Source: Methanolacinia paynteri
GTDB lineage: Archaea; Halobacteriota; Methanomicrobia; Methanomicrobiales; Methanomicrobiaceae
DNA length: 38,158 bases
Direction: 5' to 3'
NCBI RefSeq assembly: GCF_000784355.1
Contig: NZ_KN360929.1
Span: 1 to 38,158 of the forward strand
In this document: piece after piece, positions 1 to 7,094 of the stretch
Layout: every line of letters starts with the position of its first letter
How positions within the stretch are numbered: position 1 is the first letter of the stretch
Made by a program: the position numbers and the translations under genes
Notes under the pieces: generated by a model
What the model was told of the DNA's origin: nothing
Seen by the model: only the letters and a program-made list of their open reading frames with translations
Database searches by the model: none

Positions 1-956
1 TCCACATCCTCGTTGAAGAGATCGATATGGATGCCGTTCTCCCAGTCGAGCGGGACCTCCTCAATCTCCCCGGACTCAGGGTAGTAGGCAAGAACATCCG
101 TCGTGTACCTTATCGGGTATGTCATTCCCCCGTTGTTCATACGCTCGATATATACTACGGATCCGTCAGGCTCCCATGCGATGGCATTTGTATCTTCGTA
201 GCCTTCGGTCAGGTTGAAGAGTCCCGTTTCCTCCCCGGTCGACGTATCCAGAAGTACGTACCTGAAAAGGGCGCCGGACGTCCATTCCTCCGGGTTTTCC
301 GAGGCCTTGTACAGTATGTACCTGCCGTCCGGCGACGGTGACCAGATGGTGATTACATCGTCGTTATCGGAAATAGATTCGGATTCACCTGTCAGTAGTG
401 AATACTTTTTGAGAATCACAGGCTCCGGCATCTCGTCAAAGACGATCGTGTCGTCTTCGTATCCTGCGGTAATCGTCTCATTTGTTGACTCAGCATCCAG
501 GTAGGCCAGTTCGTCGTTGTTTAACCACTGGAAACCGGAGAGCAAAGCTTCGGGAACGTTCTGCGGCTCAGTAACATCCATGTCATCGAACGAGACCACC
601 TTAAGGATCGTATTCCCGCTTTCTTTTTGGGAGGCAGCATATGCTGCCTTTGTTCCGCCGGGTGATAGAGCAAACGAGAGAACGGTTTCCGAATCACCTG
701 AGATTGAGCGTTCCACTCCAGTACCGAGATCGATCAGCATAAGCGTATTGTTCGTGAATTCCGGTGCAAGCTCGGCTCCGTCCGATTTCAGGTAGACAAG
801 ATAATTCCCGTCCGGTGAAAGCGATATCGGACCGGGAATATCCATATGGAGCAGCTGATCAATTGTAATCGTGCCGGTATCTTCTCCAGATGCGGGCAGA
901 ACCACAGTTAATGCAATAATTAACACTAAAAGAGAAAAACCAAGACATTTTCCCAT
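1..956 (-). CDS. Secreted beta-propeller protein, S9 peptidase/TolB-like (3' end cut off)
   Basis: This reading frame runs without a stop from an ATG at 956 off the left edge, giving about 318 residues of an incomplete protein. It starts with a signal peptide (MGKC, a hydrophobic run, then PASG). Repeated motifs of the type SLSPDGNYLVY, ALSPGGTKAAYA and SPSPDGRYILY follow, which are blades of a WD40/TolB-like or dipeptidyl-peptidase-IV-like propeller. In S9 peptidases such a propeller precedes a catalytic alpha/beta-hydrolase domain, which would lie outside the window, so peptidase activity cannot be judged. It is transcribed away from the lipoprotein gene at 1151. A TolB-like binding protein with no catalytic domain is equally possible. 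Confidence 0.75.
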   Translation of the reverse strand, partial: MGKCLGFSLLVLIIALTVVLPASGEDTGTITIDQLLHMDIPGPISLSPDGNYLVYLKSDGAELAPEFTNNTLMLIDLGTGVERSISGDSETVLSFALSPGGTKAAYAASQKESGNTILKVVSFDDMDVTEPQNVPEALLSGFQWLNNDELAYLDAESTNETITAGYEDDTIVFDEMPEPVILKKYSLLTGESESISDNDDVITIWSPSPDGRYILYKASENPEEWTSGALFRYVLLDTSTGEETGLFNLTEGYEDTNAIAWEPDGSVVYIERMNNGGMTYPIRYTTDVLAYYPESGEIEEVPLDWENGIHIDLFNEDV

Positions 957-1106
957 GATACCAATTCTGTCATCATAATCAAATACCTTTTCTTTTTTTC
1001 CCCGATTGAAGGATTCAGTGCCCGATTTATGAGTCCCTACATTACCAAGGATCGAAATATGCCACAGAAATCCCTTAAAAGCATATGCAAAAATTTCTCT
1101 GTAATC

Positions 1107-1131
1107 CTGTATCCTGAATTGCAGGATACAG
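1107..1131. promoter_or_regulatory. 10-bp perfect inverted repeat upstream of lipoprotein gene
   Basis: CTGTATCCTG (1107-1116) and CAGGATACAG (1122-1131) are exact inverted repeats around a 5-base AATTG centre. The element lies 20 bases before the ATG at 1151, just upstream of its AGGTGG ribosome binding site. It could be a dimer operator or a leader hairpin. The sequence alone does not separate these. Confidence 0.45.
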
Positions 1132-1150
1132 CCCGGCCAAAGGTGGTCTG

Positions 1151-2275
1151 ATGGTAAAAAGAAAAGAGAATTTTTTGGCATTAACGGCAGCACTCGGTTT
1201 AATCTGTGCAATTATGGCAGCAGGGTGCACGGCAGGCATAGATCAAAAGGGAGACGGACAGGTTCAGGGAGCTGATCAGGCACCAGGAAAATCAACAGAA
1301 ACTATTCAGTCGCAGATCCCGAAAGTATCCGTTTCGTGGAAGGACTTCTATCCGGACTATGACGACCGGACGAAATCGGAGATTATCGAAAAGGCAAAGG
1401 ATGAGATCATGCAGGTCTTCCCGGATATCGACAGGTCATCGCTTAGTGGGAACTGGGTAGAGAGTGAAAGATACAACGATGCCGGGACAAAGCAGATCGG
1501 CTCTCCCTACATAGAGTTTGAGGATGTCACGTACGCATCCGGCGAAAGCAGGAACTACAAGATAAGAGTCGATCCCACCCGGATGAAGATAACATACTAT
1601 TCACCGAATACCGCATATAACGGCCAGCCTGTAATACCCTACAATGAAGCAAAGCAAAAGGCGATAGAGTTCATAAGAAAGGCACAGGGAGGGGACTCGA
1701 TCGTCGACGATCCGGATGCGATATCCTACTTTAAAAATGCATATTCAGAAGGAGAGCTGCCAATGGCATATGTCGTATATTACAAGACCTATAACGGTGT
1801 TGTTTACCAGGAAAATAGTGTTTCCGTGGATTATGACATGCGAAAGGACAAAGTAGAGAGATACTTCGACGATCTCACTGATCCCGAACTCCTCTCGGGC
1901 CTTACGATCCTTTCGCCCGAGCCCGATATCACATACGAAGAGGCCATACAGGTTCTTGAAGAGACGCTGTCAAAAAAATATAATCTGGAAGAAGAAGGGC
2001 TGGAATATATCACTCTTTCAAATTGCGACAGTTACCTGTCATGGTGGGATAACGACAATCTCGTCTATGCCGACGATCCGAAACCGTTGCCTCTTGTATG
2101 GGATATCGGCATGACCAGTACCGAAAGCAGAAAAGAGTATGAAGAGGAGAGAGTTGATCCCACCAGCGGCAGTTTTCGGATAGATGCACATACGGGAGAA
2201 GTAACCAGACTCGTATACGATGGGGATATCTTTGTCAAAACCTACGGGTATATGGGAAGCAGCAATCCGCAGTGA
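1151..2275 (+). CDS. PepSY-like lipoprotein (paralogue of the gene at 7095)
   Basis: The 374-residue protein has a lipoprotein signal with a lipobox ending in Cys26 (IMAAGC), so it is probably lipid-anchored on the outside of the membrane. The body has two regions resembling PepSY/YcdB-type repeats: one near residues 165-200 (PYNEAKQKAIEFIRKA) and a C-terminal one from SPEPDITYEEAIQVL to IDAHTGEVTRLVY. The VDP/IDAHTGE turns are typical of PepSY domains, which often inhibit peptidases or sense ligands. That role is family knowledge and is not shown here. The same blocks recur in the gene at 7095. An AGGTGG ribosome binding site supports the start. Its exact function is unknown. Confidence 0.75.
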   Translation: MVKRKENFLALTAALGLICAIMAAGCTAGIDQKGDGQVQGADQAPGKSTETIQSQIPKVSVSWKDFYPDYDDRTKSEIIEKAKDEIMQVFPDIDRSSLSGNWVESERYNDAGTKQIGSPYIEFEDVTYASGESRNYKIRVDPTRMKITYYSPNTAYNGQPVIPYNEAKQKAIEFIRKAQGGDSIVDDPDAISYFKNAYSEGELPMAYVVYYKTYNGVVYQENSVSVDYDMRKDKVERYFDDLTDPELLSGLTILSPEPDITYEEAIQVLEETLSKKYNLEEEGLEYITLSNCDSYLSWWDNDNLVYADDPKPLPLVWDIGMTSTESRKEYEEERVDPTSGSFRIDAHTGEVTRLVYDGDIFVKTYGYMGSSNPQ

Positions 2276-2408
2276 TACGAATTATACTTTTTTTTCGCCG
2301 CGAGCAGTTAAAAGAATAGAATTTTGGAACGCCCGGATCTGGTCCGGGGGCTCTCCTCGTCCCTTTTACGGCTCTCGTGTTGATGTCGGTTCCCGTAATG
2401 TTTGGTAA

Positions 2409-2652
2409 GAACAGACGAAAGAGACAATCATCATTTTAATTATTGCTGTAGCTACCCCGGTGAATGCGGGATGCACGAATATGTGACAGAAAGAAATATC
2501 TGTCGCACCGGCACAGGTGAAGACATCTCACGGAAGAAGAAGGGATTTATTCATTCGATGGGATTTTGGCGTTCGATGGGATTTTGGCGTTCGATCCCTG
2601 CGAAGTGGGAGCCAACGTGAAAAAGTTCAACCTGACGGTCATTGTTGAATGA
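2409..2652 (+). pseudogene. Possible decayed small lipoprotein gene
   Basis: This fills most of the 424-base gap between the lipoprotein at 1151 and the NEW3 protein. One frame (2409-2483) reads a hydrophobic stretch, KETIIILIIAVATPVNAGCT, ending in a good lipobox, then hits TGA at 2484. Past that stop the same frame reads QKEISVAPAQVKTS. A different frame then ends ANVKKFNLTVIVE followed by TGA at 2650-2652. No start codon precedes the signal-like part, because a TAA lies at 2406. The simplest reading is a small lipoprotein broken by a stop and a frameshift, but this assembly is my inference and could be chance. Confidence 0.3.
2554..2595 (+). repeat. 18-bp tandem repeat, 2.3 copies
   Basis: The unit TTCGATGGGATTTTGGCG occurs at 2554-2571 and exactly again at 2572-2589, followed by a partial TTCGAT. 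The unit is a multiple of three, so it would duplicate six codons (FDGILA) in the frame that ends at 2652. This fits a slippage event inside the possible lipoprotein remnant. Confidence 0.85.
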
Positions 2653-2699
2653 AATTTCAGCGAAACAAAAAAGAGAGTTTGAGTCAGGGATCCGGAGCC

Positions 2700-4154
2700 T
2701 TAGCGTCGTTCATATTTTCTATACATATAGTATACTCCAGCTCCGACCAAAAGGATCATAATTATTCCTAATAGTCCGACAAGGGAATTCTCCTTTACTG
2801 CCAGTCTTATGCTATCGGAAACCTCTTCCTGGTCGGATACCACATTAACTGTCAGTTTATACTCTGATGCCGCAATATCCGAAGGAGGCACTACATTTAA
2901 TACGACAGTTGAACTTTCATCGGGTTCGATACTTGAAATTGTGGCCGGCGTCGCGGTAACCCTCCATCCGTCAGGGACAGTTGCATTGATCCTTACATTT
3001 GTCAGGGCGATCCCGTTTCCGTTGTTTGTGATCTTAACCGGAATATCCAACTGATCCCCTTTTGAGAGCTCATATAGATATTTTTCAGAGAATACCTGAA
3101 GATCCGCACTTCCTCTTATAGTCGCTTTAAGATCGGTCTCATACTCCATTCCGTCGGATGAGCTGATAACGGATTCGAACAGATATTCGCCTTTCGTAAC
3201 CGAATACGGCATTATGGCTTCAAGATAGAGATCTTTTTCCTCTCCCGCATTTATGAAAACCTCGGATACTTCGCTATTTGAGTCTGTGCTCTCCCTGTAT
3301 GTGGCGTACCATCCTTCAGGCATGTCTTTTGAAGATAGAGAGAATACATCGTCGCTTTTTCCGACGTTCATGAGTGTCATTTCATAAACCGGATTATCTC
3401 CAATCGACGAAGTGATTACAGGCGCCTTGACATCAATATCGAGGCCATAATTCTTTCTCTCGAGCAGTATCGTGCCGAGATCTTCGGTATAGCCGCTCTG
3501 AATGACAACATCGTCTATCTCCCGCTGCAGGTACCCGTCCTTCTCAACAACAAGCCTGTATGTCCCCTGCGGCAGCTCGGTTCTGATCTGGCCGTCCGAC
3601 ATCGACGAAACCACTCCGGTTGCATCTGTGTCTTTTCCTTCAAAGGCGGAGACCTGTGCACCCTTTATGCATTCGCCCTGCTCGTCTACGACCTGCATCT
3701 TTAAGACACCGTTTTCACCTTCATGAGTTTTATCGACTGTAATATAGAGCCAGATCTTTCCGTCATAGACCCTCACCCTGACAGGATAGGTATCTATCGG
3801 AGTATCGCCGGTGGTTTTAACAACTAACTGAATAGTATCAGACTCTCCTTCGGGGATCGAAAGCCGGTCGATTTCTTTGTCACCTGCATAAAAATTGAAT
3901 TCCCAGTCACTTTCACCCACAAATGTCTCTGCATAAAGATTATACGAGTACTCAGGGGCTCCGATATTCTGGATCGTGAGATCGAAGGTTACTGTCTCAC
4001 CGGCCTCAATAATTCTTCCGGGATATTTACAGGACAATTTGATCTTCTGGCCGTCCGAATCGTCGGCCATAACTGGACTGATTATGACAGTCACGAACAG
4101 AAGGGTTATAAAAATCAGTGCATACGCCCTTTTCGGGTAATATCTTTTTTTCAT
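2700..4154 (-). CDS. Membrane-anchored NEW3-domain protein (COG1470-like)
   Basis: The 484-residue protein has an N-terminal signal peptide (residues about 8-30, ending PVMA) and one C-terminal membrane helix (about 455-476, VGLLGIIMILLVGAGVYYMY) followed by a short basic tail. The body is a chain of beta-sandwich domains: a NEW3-like domain at about 37-140, a carboxypeptidase-regulatory-like domain at about 150-232 (GAQVSAFEG, LPQGTYRLVVEKDGY), and two more NEW3-like domains up to about 450. Such proteins sit on the outer face of archaeal membranes and, from memory, are often found near ABC-2 exporters. Here an exporter lies 4 kb away. A GGGGGG-containing ribosome binding site precedes the ATG. 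The ligand is unknown. Confidence 0.8.
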   Translation of the reverse strand: MKKRYYPKRAYALIFITLLFVTVIISPVMADDSDGQKIKLSCKYPGRIIEAGETVTFDLTIQNIGAPEYSYNLYAETFVGESDWEFNFYAGDKEIDRLSIPEGESDTIQLVVKTTGDTPIDTYPVRVRVYDGKIWLYITVDKTHEGENGVLKMQVVDEQGECIKGAQVSAFEGKDTDATGVVSSMSDGQIRTELPQGTYRLVVEKDGYLQREIDDVVIQSGYTEDLGTILLERKNYGLDIDVKAPVITSSIGDNPVYEMTLMNVGKSDDVFSLSSKDMPEGWYATYRESTDSNSEVSEVFINAGEEKDLYLEAIMPYSVTKGEYLFESVISSSDGMEYETDLKATIRGSADLQVFSEKYLYELSKGDQLDIPVKITNNGNGIALTNVRINATVPDGWRVTATPATISSIEPDESSTVVLNVVPPSDIAASEYKLTVNVVSDQEEVSDSIRLAVKENSLVGLLGIIMILLVGAGVYYMYRKYERR

Positions 4155-4212
4155 AATAAATTCCCCCCATTAATCTTTTTCGCTAAATCACAAATTTTAA
4201 ACATAGAATTAA

Positions 4213-5019
4213 TCATACATGCAAACCGGTTTTGGCTTCATTTTGAAGGAGAATCTCATAACCGGCATTAATATAATACCGGGTGGTTCTCCCGGCTCTT
4301 ACGACTTCGATCAAACCGGAGTTTTCGAGCCTTTCCAGGTGCCATGTAATCGACGGGCCGGAGAGGCTAATTTCGCCTGCAATCTCTTTCCTTGTAATAC
4401 CAGGACTGTTCCTGACAAGTTCGATGATCTTACTGTCATGCGGATTTTTCTTTATAAGATACAACATCTTTTCGTTATCCGAATAAGTGTCATTGTTCCT
4501 GAAATACCCGGATCTGCCGTTATTGGAATGCGGGGTAATTAATCCATAATACAAAAGCCTGTCGAGATGGTACTTGGCCATAGTCTTCGTTATTCCAAGT
4601 TCTCTTACGATTTCGGTAAAGCTGATTCCTGGTTTTTCTTCAACTATTCTATAGATCAAGTTGCGGTTTTTGTTTTCAAGAACATTTTTCCTGTTGACAA
4701 GTTTTATTCCGAAAAAGTAGGCTAATCCAGTAAATGCGGAAAACAGCAGGATTACAAAAACTTCCCCAAATATAGGAATATTATCGTAGATTAAACAGAA
4801 AATAATCATCTGCGGAGAATTTTCCCAGAAATCAATTTTTTGAGTTTCAAGCACTTCTCCCTCGGAAATATTGTGATCATAACCGGATGTCACAACATAC
4901 CCTTTTTTTGTTTCAATGATATCGTCATTCCATGCAGCCGCTGGCATTGCTATGAATATGCCGAAAATAACTGTTAAAACGAATATTAAATTTACATTTT
5001 TTTTTGAGAGAGAAACCAT
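4213..5019 (-). CDS. Membrane-anchored transcription regulator with two winged-helix domains
   Basis: The 268-residue protein starts with a signal-anchor (residues about 10-29), has a short outer segment, and re-enters the membrane at about 72-106. Two winged-helix DNA-binding domains follow: one at about 118-170 (ISFTEIVRELGITKTMAKYH) and one at about 195-252 (ITRKEIAGEISLSGPSITWH). Domains of this type occur in many archaeal one-component regulators. The outer segment (34-48, IIETKKGYVVTSGYD) matches the start of the mature secreted protein encoded just upstream (gap 44 bases, same strand). This suggests the pair works together. The GGGTGGG before the ATG is a usable ribosome binding site. 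The target genes are unknown. Confidence 0.8.
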   Translation of the reverse strand: MVSLSKKNVNLIFVLTVIFGIFIAMPAAAWNDDIIETKKGYVVTSGYDHNISEGEVLETQKIDFWENSPQMIIFCLIYDNIPIFGEVFVILLFSAFTGLAYFFGIKLVNRKNVLENKNRNLIYRIVEEKPGISFTEIVRELGITKTMAKYHLDRLLYYGLITPHSNNGRSGYFRNNDTYSDNEKMLYLIKKNPHDSKIIELVRNSPGITRKEIAGEISLSGPSITWHLERLENSGLIEVVRAGRTTRYYINAGYEILLQNEAKTGLHV

Positions 5020-5063
5020 TCTTGCCCACCCTTAATAAAAATCTAAATCATTCATATAAAAGT

Positions 5064-5534
5064 TTATGCTGCTATTACCTCCCAGTCATAATATTCTGTT
5101 CCAGATACCGAATATCCACGTACCCTGCCTTTCCAAGATCCACTTGAAAGGTCACCGGAGTTGGAGATCTCCAGATATATTCTTCCATCCGTAGAGCCAT
5201 CAATCGAATCATGATAATACCCTAAATATGTTCCATCCGGTGTTACAACCTGAAGGCCAAGATCATTATCCGAATCGCCCCAGTCGACATCGTAGGTTAT
5301 CAAAGTTTTGCCGGAACTCACATAGTTGCTGTGATAATTAATTTCGCCTTGGGTTATAGAATAAAGAGAACTCGCCAGAGCATTCATCGAAAGAACTCCT
5401 GTTTCTTCCTCAACATCATAACCAGATCTCACGATATAACCGTTTTTTTCCTCAATGATCTGGGCAGAAGCCGTCCAGGTTATCATCAAAGTACCGACTA
5501 TTGCAATTAATAATAATCTGTTAATTTTTTTCAT
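5064..5534 (-). CDS. Small secreted protein with PPC-like beta-sandwich, partner of the regulator at 4213
   Basis: The protein has 156 residues, with a signal peptide cleaved after TASA (about residue 24). The mature protein begins with IIEEKNGYIVRSGYD (26-40), the same motif as in the outer segment of the neighbouring regulator. The rest (about 60-154) resembles bacterial/archaeal pre-peptidase C-terminal (PPC) domains: ITQGEINYHSNYV, then VDWGDSDNDLGLQVVTPDG, and WKGRVRGYSV near the end. A TATA-like TTTTTATA at 5559-5566 lies 25-32 bases before the ATG, which fits a leaderless transcript that would also carry the regulator gene. The function is unknown. A signal or ligand-binding partner for the regulator is an inference. 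Confidence 0.7.
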   Translation of the reverse strand: MKKINRLLLIAIVGTLMITWTASAQIIEEKNGYIVRSGYDVEEETGVLSMNALASSLYSITQGEINYHSNYVSSGKTLITYDVDWGDSDNDLGLQVVTPDGTYLGYYHDSIDGSTDGRIYLEISNSGDLSSGSWKGRVRGYSVSGTEYYDWEVIAA

Positions 5535-5558
5535 ACGAATTATGAATTAATGATCGAC

Positions 5559-5566
5559 TATAAAAA
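5559..5566 (-). promoter_or_regulatory. TATA box for the secreted-protein/regulator operon
   Basis: TTTTTATA on the minus strand lies 25-32 bases before the ATG at 5534. This is the spacing expected of an archaeal TATA box when transcription begins at or near the start codon. Confidence 0.5.
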
Positions 5567-5653
5567 TCTCTTACGCCACTATAGTCTACACATCCCTGGA
5601 CATGAAATATATCTTCAACTGTCTGTTATTCAAATGCGGTAAATTATTTTTCA

Positions 5654-5750
5654 GACATGTAGAGGATCGTTCAACAAGACCTTTAACATATCAGCCTTAA
5701 TTTTATCCGGGGCCTTTTGGGAGCACGACCAATCCTTAACAGGAGGCAGG
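5654..5750 (+). repeat. Dispersed repeat A, copy 1
   Basis: This 97-base stretch aligns without gaps to 6089-6185, and its core also matches 8314-8350. The core can fold as stem TAGAGG (5660-5665) with CCTTTA around a 14-base loop containing GTTCAACAAGA. The end of the copy reads AATCCTTAACAGGAGGCAGG, close to the end of copy 2. No terminal inverted repeats or target duplications were seen. Confidence 0.75.
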
Positions 5751-6088
5751 ACATTTACACTCAGCAAACTCACCTGAACATTAAACATTCTGCCATGCCT
5801 TCCAATCCCCATTGTACCATCTAAAATTCACTTGAAACCAGAACCAGATTCCAGACCACAAAACCAAAGACTGCATGCCAGTTACATTCTCAAGGATAGG
5901 ATCGCACCCAATAGGGTCCATACTTTTTTTTAAGTCTATATTAAAGAATACTCAAACGGAAGATGTCTCTCTTTGCTGCCCCGCGACCAACTACTTCTTT
6001 TCAGGCATTTTCTATCGTATGTTCTGCGTGAGACTACACCGGAGATAAATCCACGTTTTTTTCATATTAATAAACGAGATTTCTCACA

Positions 6089-6185
6089 AACATGTAGACG
6101 ATTGTTCAACAAGACGTTTAATATATCGAACTAAATTTTTCTTCGTGGGCAGTGGGGGGCACAATAATCCTTCACTGGGGACAGG
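6089..6185 (+). repeat. Dispersed repeat A, copy 2
   Basis: This copy has the same length as copy 1 and aligns without gaps. Its stem reads TAGACG with CGTTTA, so the G-C pair of copy 1 has become C-G while pairing is kept. The loop sequence ATTGTTCAACAAGA is nearly unchanged. The sequence after the core runs into the G+C-rich hairpins at 6148-6223. Confidence 0.75.
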
Positions 6186-6197
6186 GATAATCCACTG

Positions 6198-6223
6198 CCG
6201 GACACAGGCCACCTGTTGTCCGG
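6198..6223. other. Strong hairpin in the intergenic zone
   Basis: CCGGACACAGG and CCTGTTGTCCGG pair over 11 base pairs with one bulged T and a three-base loop. The stretch is clearly richer in G+C than the sequence around it. No T run follows, so a simple terminator is not obvious. It may be part of a structured RNA. Confidence 0.45.
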
Positions 6224-6266
6224 GAGCACCCTGCCCCGCCTTGACAGGCCCCTGCGAAGGGACTTA

Positions 6267-6395
6267 CACAACCCTGCAGGAAACCGCTACTGAAACAGTC
6301 GTTCCAGGCACTGTTTCATGAAAAATCCAATGGCGATTCCAGGCATCCGGGTTCTCCGAAATGAACCCATGCAAATTGTATCAATCATCCGGATT
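6267..6395. repeat. Dispersed repeat B, copy 1
   Basis: Shared blocks with 11741-11842 are CACAA-CCTGCAGG, the 20-base TGAAACAGTCGTTCCAGGC region, TTTCATGA-AAATCC, and AATCATCCGGAT. This copy carries about 30 extra bases before the last block. It contains the perfect inverted repeat TGAAACAG (6291-6298) and CTGTTTCA (6311-6318) around a 12-base loop. Confidence 0.7.
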
Positions 6396-6574
6396 GACCA
6401 GACAGGAGCCCCTTCAAAATAAAATGCGTGTATGAACGGATGTTTCGCTCCGGTAGGCAAGTGACAAATTATTGACTCCGTAAAAAAGGCAGCGATCGTC
6501 CCTGCGCGCACGCATGACGGGAAATCACATATGATTTCCCTTTCCCAAAAAACTGAAACAAAGGTGAAAAAGAA

Positions 6575-6982
6575 ATGAAAACATTCAATTTCAGAAAACT
6601 TGGCATCCTCCTTGTGATGATGCTTGTTGGCGGAATGGTCCTTGTAGGATCTGCGAGTGCAGTTACTAGCTCAACTTCTACAAATAATTACAGAGTTACA
6701 GCTGTAAATAATTGGATAAGCAGTCCCAATGAATTAGAGTATATTGGTACTGTAGTAGAGAAGAATGATAATTATGGAGCTATGTCACTCACGGTTCAAC
6801 TTACAGGAGTAGATGTATACCAATCTCCTAAGTCATATAGTACATCTAATGCCTTCGAATTGAGTAGCGGATACCATTTTTATTCTGATTCCAATCCAAC
6901 TACAACTCCATACCGCCCCACACTAACTGCCAGATTTAGTGCGAGAGGAGAATCAGGCACAGCGATCGCTATACTTTCTTGA
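6575..6982 (+). CDS. Small secreted protein of unknown function
   Basis: The protein has 135 residues. A signal peptide covers about residues 1-29 (MLVGGMVLVGSASA with a clear AxA cleavage site). The mature part is rich in Ser, Thr, Asn and Tyr, carries no cysteine and shows no domain I recognise. It ends GESGTAIAIL. The ribosome binding site AGGTGA nine bases before the ATG is good, and a strong stem with a T-rich tail follows the stop, so it looks like a single-gene unit. The coding sequence is AT-rich like the lipoprotein gene that follows. A small cell-surface or exported protein is all that can be said. Confidence 0.65.
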   Translation: MKTFNFRKLGILLVMMLVGGMVLVGSASAVTSSTSTNNYRVTAVNNWISSPNELEYIGTVVEKNDNYGAMSLTVQLTGVDVYQSPKSYSTSNAFELSSGYHFYSDSNPTTTPYRPTLTARFSARGESGTAIAILS

Positions 6983-7007
6983 AAGTAATAATCAAAGATT
7001 ATTACTT
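6983..7007 (+). terminator. Terminator-like hairpin after the secreted protein gene
   Basis: AAGTAATAATC (6983-6993) and GATTATTACTT (6997-7007) form a perfect 11-bp stem with an AAA loop, directly after the TGA at 6980-6982. The T-rich ATTTTTTATT follows. It fits a terminator of the gene at 6575 or a barrier before the gene at 7095. Confidence 0.55.
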
Positions 7008-7094
7008 ATTTTTTATTAGAAATATTTTGACCAATTAGACTTCACAAAAATCCATAAAGGATTATTAGTAAAAAAATTCTTCAAGGTGTAAAAA

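Larger units (their letters stand above)
5535..6574. other. 1-kb intergenic zone with repeats and hairpins, no gene seen
   Basis: No convincing protein gene is present. The zone holds two copies of a 97-base direct repeat (5654-5750 and 6089-6185), one copy of a second dispersed repeat (6267-6395), and a G+C-rich stretch at about 6145-6260 with strong inverted repeats. Examples there are an 8-bp pair GGCAGTGG/CCACTGCC (6148-6155 with 6192-6199) and an 11-bp stem with one bulge at 6198-6223. The two share bases, so they would be alternatives. A run of eight T follows GGGTCCATAC near 5930. These features are more in keeping with small RNAs or a long leader for the gene at 6575 than with empty spacer. 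Confidence 0.5.

Noticed and set aside
2402-2620. 72-codon plus-strand frame containing a repeated MGFWRS
   Set aside because: The repeat in the protein comes from the 18-bp tandem DNA repeat. The start has no ribosome binding site, and a different frame reads more like protein.
5654-6185. Possible CRISPR array
   Set aside because: There are only two long imperfect copies 338 bases apart, with no regular spacers and no cas genes.
6287-6511. 74-codon minus-strand frame
   Set aside because: It overlaps repeat B. The other copy of the repeat (11741-11842) does not keep the same frame, so it is unlikely to be coding.
5535-6574. Insertion sequence remnant
   Set aside because: No transposase-like fragments or terminal inverted repeats could be found around the repeats.
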